Shown piece by piece: positions 27,985-38,073 of a stretch of 64,000 bases of DNA. The notes under the pieces are model-generated. The model was given only the letters and a program-made list of their open reading frames with translations. It ran no database searches and had not been told where the DNA came from. The DNA comes from Reyranella sp. (GTDB taxonomy: Bacteria; Pseudomonadota; Alphaproteobacteria; Reyranellales; Reyranellaceae). The stretch is from NCBI RefSeq assembly GCF_004297405.1, contig NZ_SCVC01000011.1, forward strand, positions 310,001 through 374,000, written 5' to 3'. Position 1 is the first letter of the stretch; each line of letters opens with the position of its first letter. A program made the translations under genes and the position numbers.

Positions 27985-29657
27985 CCGCGCACCAGCGGCT
28001 TGTACTTAATGCGATGCGGCTGGTCGGCGTCGGTGCCGAAGCGGCGGTGCCTATCGGCCTCGTAGTCCTGATAGTTGCCTTCGAACCACTCGACATGGCT
28101 GTCGCCTTCGAAGGCCAGCATATGCGTAGCGATGCGGTCCAGGAACCAGCGATCATGGGAGATGATGACGGCGCAGCCGGCATAGTCGACCAGTGCCTCT
28201 TCGAGCGCGCGCAAGGTGTCGACGTCGAGATCGTTGGTCGGTTCGTCGAGCAGCAGAACGTTGGCGCCGCTCTTCAGCATCTTGGCGAGGTTGACGCGAT
28301 TGCGCTCACCGCCCGAGAGCTGGCCGACCTTCTTCTGCTGGTCACCGCCCTTGAAGTTGAACGAGCCGCAGTAAGCGCGGCTGGAGATTTCTCGGTTGCC
28401 CAGCTTGATGATGTCGAGGCCGCCTGAAAGCTCCTCCCACACCGTCTTGTTGGGATCGAGCGTCTCACGGCTCTGGTCGACATAGCCCAGCTTCACCGTC
28501 GGGCCGACCGAGAAGGTGCCGCTGTCGGGCTTGTCCTGGCCGGTGATCATCTTGAACAGCGTGGTCTTGCCCGCGCCGTTGGGGCCGATCACGCCAACGA
28601 TACCGCCCGGCGGCAGGTTAAAGGAAAGGTTGTCGATCAGCAGACGGTCGCCGAAGCCCTTGGAGACACCTTCGGCCGTGATGACGTGATCGCCGAGCCG
28701 CGGACCGGCCGGAATGACGATCTGCGCCCGGTCGAGCGTCTCCTGCTTGTCCTCTTCGACCATCTGGTTGTAGGCCGCGATACGCGCCTTGCTCTTGGAG
28801 CGTCGCGCCGAAGGGCTGGTGCCCATCCATTCCAACTCGCGCTGCATGGTGCGGCGCCGGGCGTCGGCGGTCTTTTCCTCCAGCTCGAGGCGCTTGTCCT
28901 TCTGCCGCAGCCAGGAGGAGTAGTTGCCCTCCCAGGGAATGCCGCTGCCGCGGTCGAGTTCGAGGATCCAGCCGGCAACATTGTCGAGGAAGTAGCGATC
29001 GTGGGTCACGGCCACGACTGTGCCGGGGAACTCCGCGAGGTGGCGCTCCAGCCAGGCCACCGACTCGGCGTCGAGATGGTTGGTTGGCTCGTCGAGCAGC
29101 AGCATGTCGGGCTTGCTGAGCAGCAGGCGGCAGAGGGCGACGCGGCGGCGCTCGCCGCCCGAGAGCTTGTCGACGGCGGCGTCCGAAGGCGGGCAGCGTA
29201 GCGCGTCCATCGCGATCTCGACGGTACGTCCGAGGTCCCAGCCGTTGCCGGCGTCGATCTTCTCCTGCAGGTCGGCCTGCTCGGCGATCAGCTTGTCCAT
29301 GTCGGCGTCGGGATCGGAGAAGGCGTTCGACACCTCCTCGAAGCGCGCCAGCATCTGGGCCATCTCACCGGCGCCGTCCATGACGTTACCCAGCACATCT
29401 TTCGTGGCGTCGAGCTGCGGCTCCTGCTCGAGGAAGCCCACCTTGACGCCCTCGGCGGCCCAGGCCTCGCCGGTGAAATTGTCGTCTTGGCCGGACATGA
29501 CCCGCAGCAGGCTCGACTTGCCCGAGCCGTTCAGGCCCAGCACGCCGATCTTGGCGCCGGGCAGGAATGACAGCCAGATGTCCTTCAGCACCTGCTTGCC
29601 GCCCGGATAGGTCTTGTTCAGACCCTTCATGACGTAAATGTACTGATAGGCAGCCAT
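27981..29657 (-). CDS. ettA: Energy-dependent translational throttle protein EttA (ABC-F)
   Basis: 558 residues, ATG 29657 with AGGAG upstream. Two ABC domains without membrane segments: Walker [10 protein letters not shown] and signature LSGGERRRV in the first, GPNGAGKTT and LSGGERNRV in the second, each with [16 protein letters not shown] Walker B. The inter-domain linker is rich in Arg/Lys with the [19 protein letters not shown] stretch typical of EttA. EttA binds the ribosomal E site and couples the first elongation step to the ATP/ADP ratio. It is a core, widely conserved gene; its 3' end overlaps the convergent isomerase gene by four bases. Confidence 0.95.
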   Translation of the reverse strand: MAAYQYIYVMKGLNKTYPGGKQVLKDIWLSFLPGAKIGVLGLNGSGKSSLLRVMSGQDDNFTGEAWAAEGVKVGFLEQEPQLDATKDVLGNVMDGAGEMAQMLARFEEVSNAFSDPDADMDKLIAEQADLQEKIDAGNGWDLGRTVEIAMDALRCPPSDAAVDKLSGGERRRVALCRLLLSKPDMLLLDEPTNHLDAESVAWLERHLAEFPGTVVAVTHDRYFLDNVAGWILELDRGSGIPWEGNYSSWLRQKDKRLELEEKTADARRRTMQRELEWMGTSPSARRSKSKARIAAYNQMVEEDKQETLDRAQIVIPAGPRLGDHVITAEGVSKGFGDRLLIDNLSFNLPPGGIVGVIGPNGAGKTTLFKMITGQDKPDSGTFSVGPTVKLGYVDQSRETLDPNKTVWEELSGGLDIIKLGNREISSRAYCGSFNFKGGDQQKKVGQLSGGERNRVNLAKMLKSGANVLLLDEPTNDLDVDTLRALEEALVDYAGCAVIISHDRWFLDRIATHMLAFEGDSHVEWFEGNYQDYEADRHRRFGTDADQPHRIKYKPLVRG

Positions 29658-29754
29658 TGGGGCGCTCCTGACGACAAACGGGGCAGACAGGGAAGGCGAG
29701 CCTTGTAGCGGCCCGGCAGTTTCTGTTCAATGACAGTGGGGGAAACGCGCACGC

Positions 29755-32700
29755 ATGCTGGCAGAACCGACCGTTCTGGCCCTGTCCTTGGCCTATCTCG
29801 GCCTGCTGTTCGCCGTGGCCTATTTCGGCGACCGGTACGCGCGCGACTGGTCGGCAAGCTCGGTCGCCCCGGCCGTCTACGGCCTGTCGCTGGCGATCTA
29901 CTGCACTTCGTGGACCTTCTACGGCGCGGTCGGCCGGGCGGCGACCTCGGGTATCGACTTTATCCTGATCTATACCGGCCCGGCCCTAGTGGTGACCCTG
30001 GGTTATCCGCTGCTGCGCAAGATGGTGCGGCTGGCCAAGCAGCATAACGTGACTTCGATTGCCGACTTCCTGGCCTCGCGCTACGGCAAGAGCCGTGCCG
30101 TCGGCGTCACCGCCACGCTGTTCGCCACGATCGGCGTGCTGCCCTACATCGCGCTGCAACTCCAGGCGGTGTCGTCCTCTTTCCGCACGATCGCCGCGCC
30201 CGCACCCTGGGTCGATGGTCATCCCGGCGGCGTGGTCCATGCCGATACGTCGCTGATCGTGGCGGCGCTGATGGCGCTGTTCACCATCCTGTTCGGTGTC
30301 CGCAACGTGCAGGCCTCCGAGCAGCACCGCGGCATGATGGTAGCTATCGCCTTCGAATCGGTGGTGAAGCTGCTGGCACTGCTGACGGTCGGGCCGTTCG
30401 TCCTGTGGTTCCTGTTCGACGGTACCGCCGACATGATGAGCCGCCTCGCCGAGGCGCCGGCGCTGGCCGAACGGGTCACACGCGAAGGCTCGCCGCTCAC
30501 CTGGATCGTGACCTCAATCCTCTCCGGCATGGCCTTCCTTTGCCTGCCGCGTCAGTTCCATGTCGCAGTGGTGGAACATGGCCATCCGGCGAGCCTGCGC
30601 ACGGCCCGCTGGCTGTTTCCGCTCTATCTTGTGCTGATCAATCTTTTCGTCGTGCCGATCGCCGCGGGTGGCCTGCTGCTGCTCGGCCCGCAGGTCAGCC
30701 CTGACCTTTATGTGCTGCAGCTTCCGCTCGTCCATGGCGCGAGCTGGCTCTCGGTCTTCGTTTTCATCGGTGGCCTGTCGGCTGCGACCTCGATGGTCAT
30801 TGTGGCCTGCATGGCGTTGTCGGGCATGATCGGCAACGAGCTGGTCATGCCCTACCTGCTGAAGCGACGGGCCGGCGAAGCACGCGAAATGGGGCCGCTC
30901 GTTGTCTTCGTGCGTCGCGCTGCTGTCGTGCTGATCCTGATGGCAGGCTATGCCTACGAGCGGATCATCTCGGGCTACCTGCCGCTCGCCTCGATTGGCC
31001 TCATTTCTTTCTGCGCCGTCGCCAATTTTGCCCCTGGCCTGATCCTGGGTCTCTACTGGCGGCGGGCGCATCGCTTCGGTGTGGTCGCAGGCCTGGCCGG
31101 TGGCTTTATCGTCTGGACCTATGCGCTCCTCTTGCCGACTCTCAAGCAGGAGACGGGCAGTGGCCTCGAGGTGCCGCTCAAGGCCTATCTGCCCCCTATG
31201 CTCGCCGAGCTCGATCCGGTGAGCCAGGGCTTCATCGTCGGCATCCTGGTCAACACAGCGCTGCTGGTCGTGGTATCGCTGCTGGCGCGGCCCATCGCGC
31301 GCGACCGTGCGCAGGCGGACGCTTTCGTTCTGGGTGCCGACAGGTTGGGAGAAGCCGAGTTGCCGGCGCGGCAGACGCCGGTCGATGCGGCCCGGATCGA
31401 GGAGTTGCGCCAGCTCCTCGCGCGTTTCGTCGGTGTCGAACGCGCCGCCCGCGCCCTCGCTGGTGAACAGCTCTCGATCGAGGCCGCGCTGACGCGCACG
31501 GAACGTGTGTTGTCGGGCACATTGGGGGCAGCCTCGGCGCGTGTGATCGTCGCGGCGTTCAGCCGGCGCGGCCGGCTGTTGCCGCGCAGCGCTCGCGCCA
31601 TCATCGACGAGGCGTCGGAGGCGATCCGCTACAATTACGAGATCCTGCGCAACACGCTCGACCATGTCGGCATGGGCATCGCTGCCTTCGATCGCGAGGG
31701 CCGACTCGAGATCTACAACGATCGCTTCACCGCGCTCCTGTCGCTCGACGACGACGCTGTCGCCGTCGGCGCCGCGCCGCGCGAGTTCGGCGCCACGGCC
31801 GAAGTCGTGGCGCTGCTGCGCCGACCGGAAACACCGCAGACACACGAGATCGTCACGCGCGAGGGCCGGGTGATCGAGCTCCGGCTCGATCCACTGCCCG
31901 GCGACGGCTTTGTCGCCACCTGCAACGACGTAACGGCGCGCGTGCGGACTGCCGAGGCACTGCGCGACAGCGACCGCCAGCTTCGCCAATCGAAGGAGAC
32001 ACTCGAGCAGCGAGTCATCGAGCGTACGGCCGAACTGGAAGCGAGCCGTGCCGAAGCCGAAGCCGCCAATCTCGGCAAGACGCGCTTCATCGCCGCCGCC
32101 AGCCATGACCTGCTGCAACCCCTGCACGCCGCGCGCCTGTTCACGGCGGCGCTAATCGATCGCGCTCCAGAGAATGATCTCAGCGGCAAGATCGACGCGA
32201 GCCTCGGTGCTGTCGAATCCTTGCTCGATGCGCTTCTCGACATTTCCAAGCTCGATGCTGGCGCCTTCAAGCCGGAGAAGCGACCCTTCGCGCTACAGCC
32301 GCTGTTCGAATCGCTCGCCACCGCCTTTGCGCCGCTGGCGGCCCGCCGTGGCGTCGAGCTTGTCGTGGCGCCAACCCACGCCTTCGTCGATACGGACCCG
32401 GCCTTCCTGCGGCGCATCCTGCAGAACCTGCTGTCCAACGCGCTGCGTTACGGTCAAGTCGAAGGCCGACCGGCGCGCGTGCTGCTGGGCTGCCGTCGCA
32501 TCGGCGAGGAGCTGCGCATCGAAGTGCGCGACAACGGGCCGGGCATCGATCCCGACAAGCAGACGATCATCTTCGACGAATTCGTGCGCCTGCATCCCGA
32601 GGATGACAGGCCACGCGAGGAGCGGGGGCTGGGGCTGGGCCTTGCCATCGTCGATCGTATCGCGCGCATGCTCGACCTTCCGGTCGGATTGGCGTCGGCA

Positions 32701-33192
32701 CCGGGCGAGGGCTCGACTTTCTCCGTTACCGTGCCGCGTGTCGCCGCCGTCGTGGCCGCGCCGCTACCGCCGCCGGTACCGCAACCGGCGCTGTCGATCG
32801 AACGTGAGAGTTTCGTCCTCTGCCTCGACAACGAGGCGAGCGTGCGCGAGGCAATGGCTACCCTCCTGGGCGGTTGGGGGTGTCGTGTCGTGACAGCCGC
32901 CACGCAGGCCGAAGCCCTGACGGCGGTGGCCAAGGCCGGGCGGCTGCCGGATCTGGTCCTGGCAGATCTTCACCTCGACGAGGGGCCGGATGGGCTGGAA
33001 GTCGTCGAGGCGATGCGGACCATCTGGGGCCAGATCGTGCCAGCGGCACTGGTGACGGCCGACCGCGAACCTACCTTGCGTCTGCGCGCTCGCCTGCGGC
33101 AGGTCGAACTGCTGCACAAGCCGGTGAAGCCGGCTTCGCTCCGTGCGTTGCTACGGCTGCGCAGTTCGGCTGTCGGTCGTCTTACGGCTTGA
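29755..33192 (+). CDS. SLC5-transporter-fused hybrid histidine kinase (CrbS-like)
   Basis: 1145 residues. About residues 1-510 are a sodium/solute symporter (SLC5) domain with roughly 13 helices, starting LSLAYLGLLFAVAYFGDRYA and containing GYAYERIISGYLPLASIGLISF. A STAC-like segment (about 560-620) and a PAS domain (about 640-740, VGMGIAAFDREGRLEIYNDRF) follow, then the H-box AASHDLLQPLHA with His784, N-box LQNLLSNALRYG, G-box GLGLGLAIV, and a C-terminal receiver with Asp1071 in VLADLHLDEG. The architecture matches CrbS/ErcS'-type kinases that sense acetate or related signals. The convergent LuxR-type gene, overlapping by 11 bp, is the likely partner. Signal is inferred from family. Confidence 0.92.
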   Translation: MLAEPTVLALSLAYLGLLFAVAYFGDRYARDWSASSVAPAVYGLSLAIYCTSWTFYGAVGRAATSGIDFILIYTGPALVVTLGYPLLRKMVRLAKQHNVTSIADFLASRYGKSRAVGVTATLFATIGVLPYIALQLQAVSSSFRTIAAPAPWVDGHPGGVVHADTSLIVAALMALFTILFGVRNVQASEQHRGMMVAIAFESVVKLLALLTVGPFVLWFLFDGTADMMSRLAEAPALAERVTREGSPLTWIVTSILSGMAFLCLPRQFHVAVVEHGHPASLRTARWLFPLYLVLINLFVVPIAAGGLLLLGPQVSPDLYVLQLPLVHGASWLSVFVFIGGLSAATSMVIVACMALSGMIGNELVMPYLLKRRAGEAREMGPLVVFVRRAAVVLILMAGYAYERIISGYLPLASIGLISFCAVANFAPGLILGLYWRRAHRFGVVAGLAGGFIVWTYALLLPTLKQETGSGLEVPLKAYLPPMLAELDPVSQGFIVGILVNTALLVVVSLLARPIARDRAQADAFVLGADRLGEAELPARQTPVDAARIEELRQLLARFVGVERAARALAGEQLSIEAALTRTERVLSGTLGAASARVIVAAFSRRGRLLPRSARAIIDEASEAIRYNYEILRNTLDHVGMGIAAFDREGRLEIYNDRFTALLSLDDDAVAVGAAPREFGATAEVVALLRRPETPQTHEIVTREGRVIELRLDPLPGDGFVATCNDVTARVRTAEALRDSDRQLRQSKETLEQRVIERTAELEASRAEAEAANLGKTRFIAAASHDLLQPLHAARLFTAALIDRAPENDLSGKIDASLGAVESLLDALLDISKLDAGAFKPEKRPFALQPLFESLATAFAPLAARRGVELVVAPTHAFVDTDPAFLRRILQNLLSNALRYGQVEGRPARVLLGCRRIGEELRIEVRDNGPGIDPDKQTIIFDEFVRLHPEDDRPREERGLGLGLAIVDRIARMLDLPVGLASAPGEGSTFSVTVPRVAAVVAAPLPPPVPQPALSIERESFVLCLDNEASVREAMATLLGGWGCRVVTAATQAEALTAVAKAGRLPDLVLADLHLDEGPDGLEVVEAMRTIWGQIVPAALVTADREPTLRLRARLRQVELLHKPVKPASLRALLRLRSSAVGRLTA

Positions 33193-33829
33193 GCGTCTCG
33201 GCAGCGGTTGGAAGGGCGAGGCCTCTGGCCTCGATGACGGCCTGGGTGCGTGAGCGTACACCGAGTTTGCGCAGGATTACCGTCACATGTGCCTTCACGG
33301 TGGCCTCGCCCACGCCCAGCTTGTAGGCGATCACTTTGTTCTGGTCGCCATGCACCATCAGCGCCAGCACGCGCCACTGTTGAGGCGTGAGCTGCGCGGC
33401 GCGCTGGGCAATGGTATCGCCAGCCACTGCTTCGGGCGGTGTGAATATCTCACCATCGAGGACGGCGCGTACGATGCCCGCGATCTCCTCGAGCGAGGCC
33501 GATTTGTCGATATAGGCCGACGCGCCGAGTTCGTAAGCGCGCCGGACGACCGCTGCCTCGCGCTGCGCTGAAACCACGACAATCGGTACAGTCGGATGTT
33601 CGGAGCGCAACCGGGCGAGGCCGGTAAGGCCATCCATACCGGGCATGTCGAGGTCGAGCAGCACGGCATCGGTTTCCGGTGCTTGGTCGAGGGCAGCCTG
33701 TGCCTGGCCAAGCGTCCCCGCCATGCTGAAACGCGCGCCGGTGAAGGATTGGGCAAGTGCGGAGACCAGCGCATCGCGGACCATCGGATGGTCGTCGGCA
33801 ATCAGAAAGGACAGCGTTTCCTCGACCAT
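33182..33829 (-). CDS. NarL/LuxR-family response regulator (CrbR-like)
   Basis: 215 residues from ATG 33829 (MVEETLSFLIADD); upstream in-frame codons to 33913 look non-coding. The receiver domain has the acidic pair Asp12-Asp13, phospho-acceptor Asp59 in LLDLDMPG, and conserved Lys in YIDKSASLEE. The C-terminal LuxR helix-turn-helix (about 145-205) contains LTPQQWRVLALMVHGDQNKVIAYKLGVGEATVKAHV. It is paired by position with the transporter-fused kinase: convergent and overlapping. CrbR-type regulators switch on acetyl-CoA synthetase and carboxylate uptake genes; the divergent MHS transporter 160 bp away is a plausible target. Confidence 0.9.
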   Translation of the reverse strand: MVEETLSFLIADDHPMVRDALVSALAQSFTGARFSMAGTLGQAQAALDQAPETDAVLLDLDMPGMDGLTGLARLRSEHPTVPIVVVSAQREAAVVRRAYELGASAYIDKSASLEEIAGIVRAVLDGEIFTPPEAVAGDTIAQRAAQLTPQQWRVLALMVHGDQNKVIAYKLGVGEATVKAHVTVILRKLGVRSRTQAVIEARGLALPTAAETLKP

Positions 33830-33946
33830 TGGTTTCTTCTTTGTGCGCCGCCGCATTCCATGTTGCGTCGCACTATTCAGCGTGTCTTGGACCTTGGTCG
33901 AATTGCACCACACAAGCTCTGCGAATTACACCGGAATTAAGATGGG

Positions 33947-33960
33947 GTCCGTGTACGGAC
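33947..33960. promoter_or_regulatory. Inverted repeat in the regulator/transporter intergenic region
   Basis: GTCCGT-gt-ACGGAC is a perfect 6-bp inverted repeat with a 2-bp spacer. It lies 28 bp before the MHS transporter start, in the 159-bp region shared with the divergent LuxR-type regulator. Position and symmetry suit an operator, but no other copy was seen in the window. Confidence 0.35.
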
Positions 33961-33988
33961 ACCTATCGTACCTTGGGGAGTAACGCAC

Positions 33989-35656
33989 ATGGCCGTAGCA
34001 GCACTGGCCGACGATCGCCGTCGACCCATGACGCGCGAGGAGAGGAAGGTCATCGTTGCCTCCTCCGTCGGTACCGTCTTCGAGTGGTATGATTTCTATC
34101 TCGCGGGCGCGTTGGCCGCGAACATCAGCGCCGCCTTCTTCTCGGGCGTCAACCCGACCGCGGCCTTCATCTTCACCCTGCTGGGCTTCGCTGCCGGCTT
34201 CGCGGTCCGCCCGTTCGGCGCGCTGTTCTTCGGCAGCCTGGGCGACCTGATCGGCCGCAAATACACCTTCCTCGTCACGATGACCTTGATGGGCATCGCG
34301 ACTTTCGTGGTCGGTATCCTGCCGACCTATGCCTCGATCGGCATTGCCGCTCCCGTACTGTTCATCGCCTGCCGCCTGCTGCAGGGCCTGGCGCTGGGTG
34401 GTGAATATGGCGGTGCCGCGACCTACGTCGCCGAGCACGCGCCACAGGATCGTCGCGGCTTCTACACATCGTGGATTCAGACCACTGCCACGGTTGGCCT
34501 GTTCCTGTCGCTGCTCGTGATCCTGGGGCTGCGCCTGTCGATGTCACCTCAGGCGTTTGCGGAGTGGGGCTGGCGTATCCCGTTCCTGCTGTCGATCATC
34601 CTGCTGGGCGTCTCGATCTGGATCCGTTTGCAGTTGCAGGAGTCGCCTGCCTTCACGCGTATCAAGAGCGAGGGCAAGGGCTCCAAGACACCGTTGCGCG
34701 AGGCCTTCGGCAACTGGAAGAACGCCAAGATCGCGATCTTCGCCCTGCTCGGCGGTACCGCCGGCCAGGCGGTGGTCTGGTATACGGGCCAGTTCTACGC
34801 CCTGTTCTTCCTCACCCAGACGCTGAAGCTCGATGCGACGACGTCCAACATCGTCATCGCTGCGTCGCTGGCGATCGGCACGCCGTTCTTCATCTTCTTC
34901 GGCTGGCTATCGGATAAGATCGGTCGCAAGCCGATCATCCTCGCGGGATGCCTGCTTGCGGTGTTCACCTACTTCCCGTTGTTCGGCGCCCTTACGAAGG
35001 CCGTGAACCCGCAGCTCGAACAAGCGCTGCAGAAATCACCGGTGACGGTCATCGCCGATCCGAACGAGTGCTCGTTCCAGTTCAACCCGACCGGAACGGC
35101 GAGCTTCACGACATCGTGCGACATCGCCAAGTCGTTCCTCGCGCGCAACGCGGTGAACTACCACAACGAGAGGGCTGCTCCCGGCACGCCGGCGCAGATC
35201 AAGATCGGCGACAAGGTCATCACCTCCTTCGACAAGAGGGCAGCGGGGGCCGAGGGCGCAGCCAAGGAAAAGGCCTTCAACGAGCAGGCGACCGCGGCCA
35301 TCCGCGCCGCCGGCTATCCGGCCGCGGCCGACAAGGCCAAGATCAACATGGTGGCGGTCATCGGTATCCTGACGATCCTCGTCATCTATGTGACGATGGT
35401 CTACGGCCCGATCGCGGCCATGCTGGTCGAGCTCTTCCCAACCCGCATCCGCTACTCGGGCATGTCGCTGCCGTACCATATCGGCAACGGCTGGTTCGGC
35501 GGCTTCCTGCCTCCGACGGCCTTCGCCATCGTGGCAGCGACCGGCGATATCTACTCCGGCCTCTGGTATCCGATCATCGTGGCTGCGATGACCTTCGTCA
35601 TCGGCCTGCTGTTCGTGCCTGAGACCAAGGATCGCAACATCTACGCGGACGATTGA
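33989..35656 (+). CDS. MHS-family MFS transporter (ProP/ShiA/KgtP-like)
   Basis: 555 residues, ATG 33989 with GGGGAG upstream. About twelve helices. VASSVGTVFEWYDFYL is the MHS signature, RPFGALFFGSLGDLIGRKYTF the loop 2-3 motif and FGWLSDKIGRKP the repeat in the second half. MHS members use H+ symport to import carboxylates or betaines. It is longer than usual (about 430-450 residues) because of a hydrophilic insert of about 118 residues near 335-452, with two Cys (NEC, TSC). The gene follows a CrbS/CrbR-like system and ends at a strong terminator, so a substrate such as acetate or another carboxylate is a fair inference. Confidence 0.9.
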   Translation: MAVAALADDRRRPMTREERKVIVASSVGTVFEWYDFYLAGALAANISAAFFSGVNPTAAFIFTLLGFAAGFAVRPFGALFFGSLGDLIGRKYTFLVTMTLMGIATFVVGILPTYASIGIAAPVLFIACRLLQGLALGGEYGGAATYVAEHAPQDRRGFYTSWIQTTATVGLFLSLLVILGLRLSMSPQAFAEWGWRIPFLLSIILLGVSIWIRLQLQESPAFTRIKSEGKGSKTPLREAFGNWKNAKIAIFALLGGTAGQAVVWYTGQFYALFFLTQTLKLDATTSNIVIAASLAIGTPFFIFFGWLSDKIGRKPIILAGCLLAVFTYFPLFGALTKAVNPQLEQALQKSPVTVIADPNECSFQFNPTGTASFTTSCDIAKSFLARNAVNYHNERAAPGTPAQIKIGDKVITSFDKRAAGAEGAAKEKAFNEQATAAIRAAGYPAAADKAKINMVAVIGILTILVIYVTMVYGPIAAMLVELFPTRIRYSGMSLPYHIGNGWFGGFLPPTAFAIVAATGDIYSGLWYPIIVAAMTFVIGLLFVPETKDRNIYADD

Positions 35657-35678
35657 TCGTCCCCGGCCAACGTGAAAG

Positions 35679-35714
35679 AACCGGCGGCTTCTCAGAAGCC
35701 GCCGGTTTCTTTTT
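35679..35714 (+). terminator. Rho-independent terminator after the MHS transporter
   Basis: AACCGGCGGCTTCT (35679-35692) and AGAAGCCGCCGGTT (35694-35707) are perfect complements; the real loop is a few bases around TCTCAGA. A T-rich run TTTCTTTTT follows at 35706-35714. This ends transcription of the transporter gene and insulates the pyrophosphatase gene, which starts at 35748. It is the clearest terminator in the window. Confidence 0.9.
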
Positions 35715-35747
35715 GTGCTTTCGGCGGCCAACGTTCAGGATTGCTGC

Positions 35748-36287
35748 ATGAACCTCGACGCCATCGCGATCGGTCAGAACCCGCCGGAAGACGTCAACAC
35801 CATCATCGAAGTGCCGATTGGTGGGGAGCCTATCAAGTACGAGATGGACAAGGAGGCCGGCACTCTGGTCGTCGACCGCTTCCTCTACACGCCCATGCGC
35901 TATCCGGGGAACTACGGCTTCGTGCCCCATACCTTGTCGGACGACGGCGACCCGATCGACGTGCTGGTGGCAAATACGCGGCCGATCATTCCCGGCGCCG
36001 TGATCAATGTGCGACCGATCGGTGTCCTGCGCATGGAGGATGACGGCGGCGGGGACGAGAAGATCATCGCCGTGCCGTCGCCCAAGCTCACGAAGCGCTA
36101 TGTCCATGTGAAGACCTATACCGACCTGCCCGAGATCACCCGCCAGCAGATCGAGCACTTCTTCATCCACTACAAGGATCTCGAACCCGGCAAATGGGTG
36201 AAGCTGCTGGGCTGGGGTGACGTCGACGAGGCCCGCCGGCTCATCAGCGAAGCGATCGAGCGCGCCAAGAAGGCAAAGAAGAAATAG
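35748..36287 (+). CDS. ppa: Inorganic pyrophosphatase, soluble family I
   Basis: 179 residues from ATG 35748; ATG 35715 would add 11 non-conserved residues. The family I motifs are intact: [32 protein letters not shown], then [10 protein letters not shown] with the metal-binding Asp triad, and a C-terminal [23 protein letters not shown]. It hydrolyses pyrophosphate and drives biosynthetic reactions in the cytoplasm. It is a housekeeping gene between a terminator and a binding-protein gene, and probably has its own promoter in the 33-bp gap. Confidence 0.95.
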   Translation: MNLDAIAIGQNPPEDVNTIIEVPIGGEPIKYEMDKEAGTLVVDRFLYTPMRYPGNYGFVPHTLSDDGDPIDVLVANTRPIIPGAVINVRPIGVLRMEDDGGGDEKIIAVPSPKLTKRYVHVKTYTDLPEITRQQIEHFFIHYKDLEPGKWVKLLGWGDVDEARRLISEAIERAKKAKKK

Positions 36288-36324
36288 CCTGATCTTCGCT
36301 CGGCCCTGCGCAACGGAGGGCGTG

Positions 36325-37932
36325 ATGGCAAACGGTGTTTCGCGTCGTAGCTTCAACATCGGGGTGCTTGCGACCGGCCTTGTCGGCTCCGTCGCGCGGA
36401 CGCCTCTGGCACAGACTGAACCTCGACGTGGCGGAACACTGGTTGCCACTTTCGGTGGCGGCGAACCGCAAGCCTGCTACGTGCCGGCCGGCGGCGGGAA
36501 CAGCCCGATCTTCACCGCCTCCAAGATCCTGGAGCGGCTCGGCCGCCGCAAGTCGAGTGGCGACTTCGAGGGCGAGCTGGCGGAAAGCTGGAAGCCGTCG
36601 GCCGATTTCAAGAGCTACGCAGTCAAGGTCCGAAAGGGCGTGAAGTTCCACGACGGCAAGGACATGACCGTCGACGACGTCGCCTTCTCCGTCGCCGAGA
36701 TCTGGAAGAAGTACGCCGCCGTGTCGGCTCTGACCGACTTCGTCGGTATCGAAGCCCCCGATGCCGAGACGGTGGTCCTGAGGTTCGACAAGCCGACGCC
36801 GGAATTCTTCTTCTCCGCCCTGGTCTCGGCACCCACGAGCTTCATCGTTCCCAAGCACATCTACGCCGGCACCGATCCCGCCGCCAATCCGGCCAACAAT
36901 GCGCCGATCGGCACCGGTCCGTGGAAGTTCAAGGAATGGGTGCGCGGCAGCCACGTCGAGTATGTGAAGAACGACGCCTATTGGCAGAAGGGCCTGCCGT
37001 ATCTCGATCGATTGATCATCCGTTACATACGAGATCCGGCCGGGCGAGCTGCCGCGATGGAAGCGGGTGACATCCAGATCGGCGTGTTCAATCCGGTCAC
37101 TCAACCCGACATCAAGCGGCTCACCGCGACCGGTAAATTCGTGGCAACGGCCAATGGTTATGACGAGGCCGTGTGGTCGACCACCCTGGAATGCAACATG
37201 CGCAATCCAATCTTTGCCACGCGCGAGGTCCGGCAGGCCATCTTCCACGCCATCGATCGCGATTTCATCGCCAAGACCGTCTACTACGGTCATGCGCGGC
37301 CGGGCACGAGCCCGATCTATTCGCGAAACAAGGAATTCTTCACTACCGAAATCTACAGGACCGCCTTCAATCCGAGGAAGGCGGCGGCCCTGCTCGATGC
37401 CGCCGATTACCGGAAGAAGGCTGATGGCAAGCGCTTCACCTTGAGCTTGCTGGCAGCCGGCTGGTTTCCGGAGAATGGCAAGGTCGGCGCCTATGTGAAG
37501 CAGGCACTGGAGGATATCGGTATCGGCATCGATCTCTCGGTGCCGGATCGCCCGACCTCAATCAAGCGCATCTACACCGACTACGATTTCGATCTCGCGA
37601 TCTCGAACCAGGCCAACCCGTCGGAGCCCGTGCCGTCGACGATGCAGTACTTCTCGACCGACGGCATCATGAAGGGCGTACCCTTCCGCAACGCCTCCGG
37701 TTACTCCAATCCCGACGTCGATGCGTTGGTTGCCAGGATCAAGGTCGAGACCGATCCGGCCAGGCGCAGGGCACAGATCGCGGAGTTCCAGAAGATCGCG
37801 ACCTTCGAGGCGGTGCTGCTGCCCCTGGTCGAGATCGAGTCGATCACCGTGGCCAGCACCCGTGTGCAGAACCACTCGAATGATCCCGACTTCCTCGCCG
37901 CAACCTGGGGCGATCTGTGGCTATCCAGCTAG
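36325..37932 (+). CDS. ABC transporter substrate-binding protein, peptide/opine (family 5) type
   Basis: 535 residues from ATG 36325, with GGAGGG 5-10 bp upstream. The leader contains SRRSFNIG, a twin-arginine motif, followed by a hydrophobic stretch ending near APLAQTE. FGGGEPQACYVPAGGG and YAVKVRKGVKFHDGKDMTVDDVAFS are the SBP_bac_5 signature. Partner permease and ATPase genes are absent nearby, so it is an orphan binding protein. Such proteins bind oligopeptides, glycosides or opines; the ligand is unknown. It stands between ppa and an outer-membrane protein gene. Confidence 0.88.
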   Translation: MANGVSRRSFNIGVLATGLVGSVARTPLAQTEPRRGGTLVATFGGGEPQACYVPAGGGNSPIFTASKILERLGRRKSSGDFEGELAESWKPSADFKSYAVKVRKGVKFHDGKDMTVDDVAFSVAEIWKKYAAVSALTDFVGIEAPDAETVVLRFDKPTPEFFFSALVSAPTSFIVPKHIYAGTDPAANPANNAPIGTGPWKFKEWVRGSHVEYVKNDAYWQKGLPYLDRLIIRYIRDPAGRAAAMEAGDIQIGVFNPVTQPDIKRLTATGKFVATANGYDEAVWSTTLECNMRNPIFATREVRQAIFHAIDRDFIAKTVYYGHARPGTSPIYSRNKEFFTTEIYRTAFNPRKAAALLDAADYRKKADGKRFTLSLLAAGWFPENGKVGAYVKQALEDIGIGIDLSVPDRPTSIKRIYTDYDFDLAISNQANPSEPVPSTMQYFSTDGIMKGVPFRNASGYSNPDVDALVARIKVETDPARRRAQIAEFQKIATFEAVLLPLVEIESITVASTRVQNHSNDPDFLAATWGDLWLSS

Positions 37933-38073
37933 CGCGATCGGCGTTCAGCCACGAAATGTTGCGGAACACGCCAGGATAGAAATCTAATCGGTCGCTCTCC
38001 ATTCGTGTGCGCTCGCCGTGCATGTATGTTATCTTCCGAACCATTCCTGGTGGGTGGGAGGAATATCAGCCCA

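Noticed and set aside
30514..32127. 537-residue open frame on the minus strand opposite the hybrid kinase
   Set aside because: Shadow frame. The plus strand has SLC5, PAS and kinase motifs continuously.
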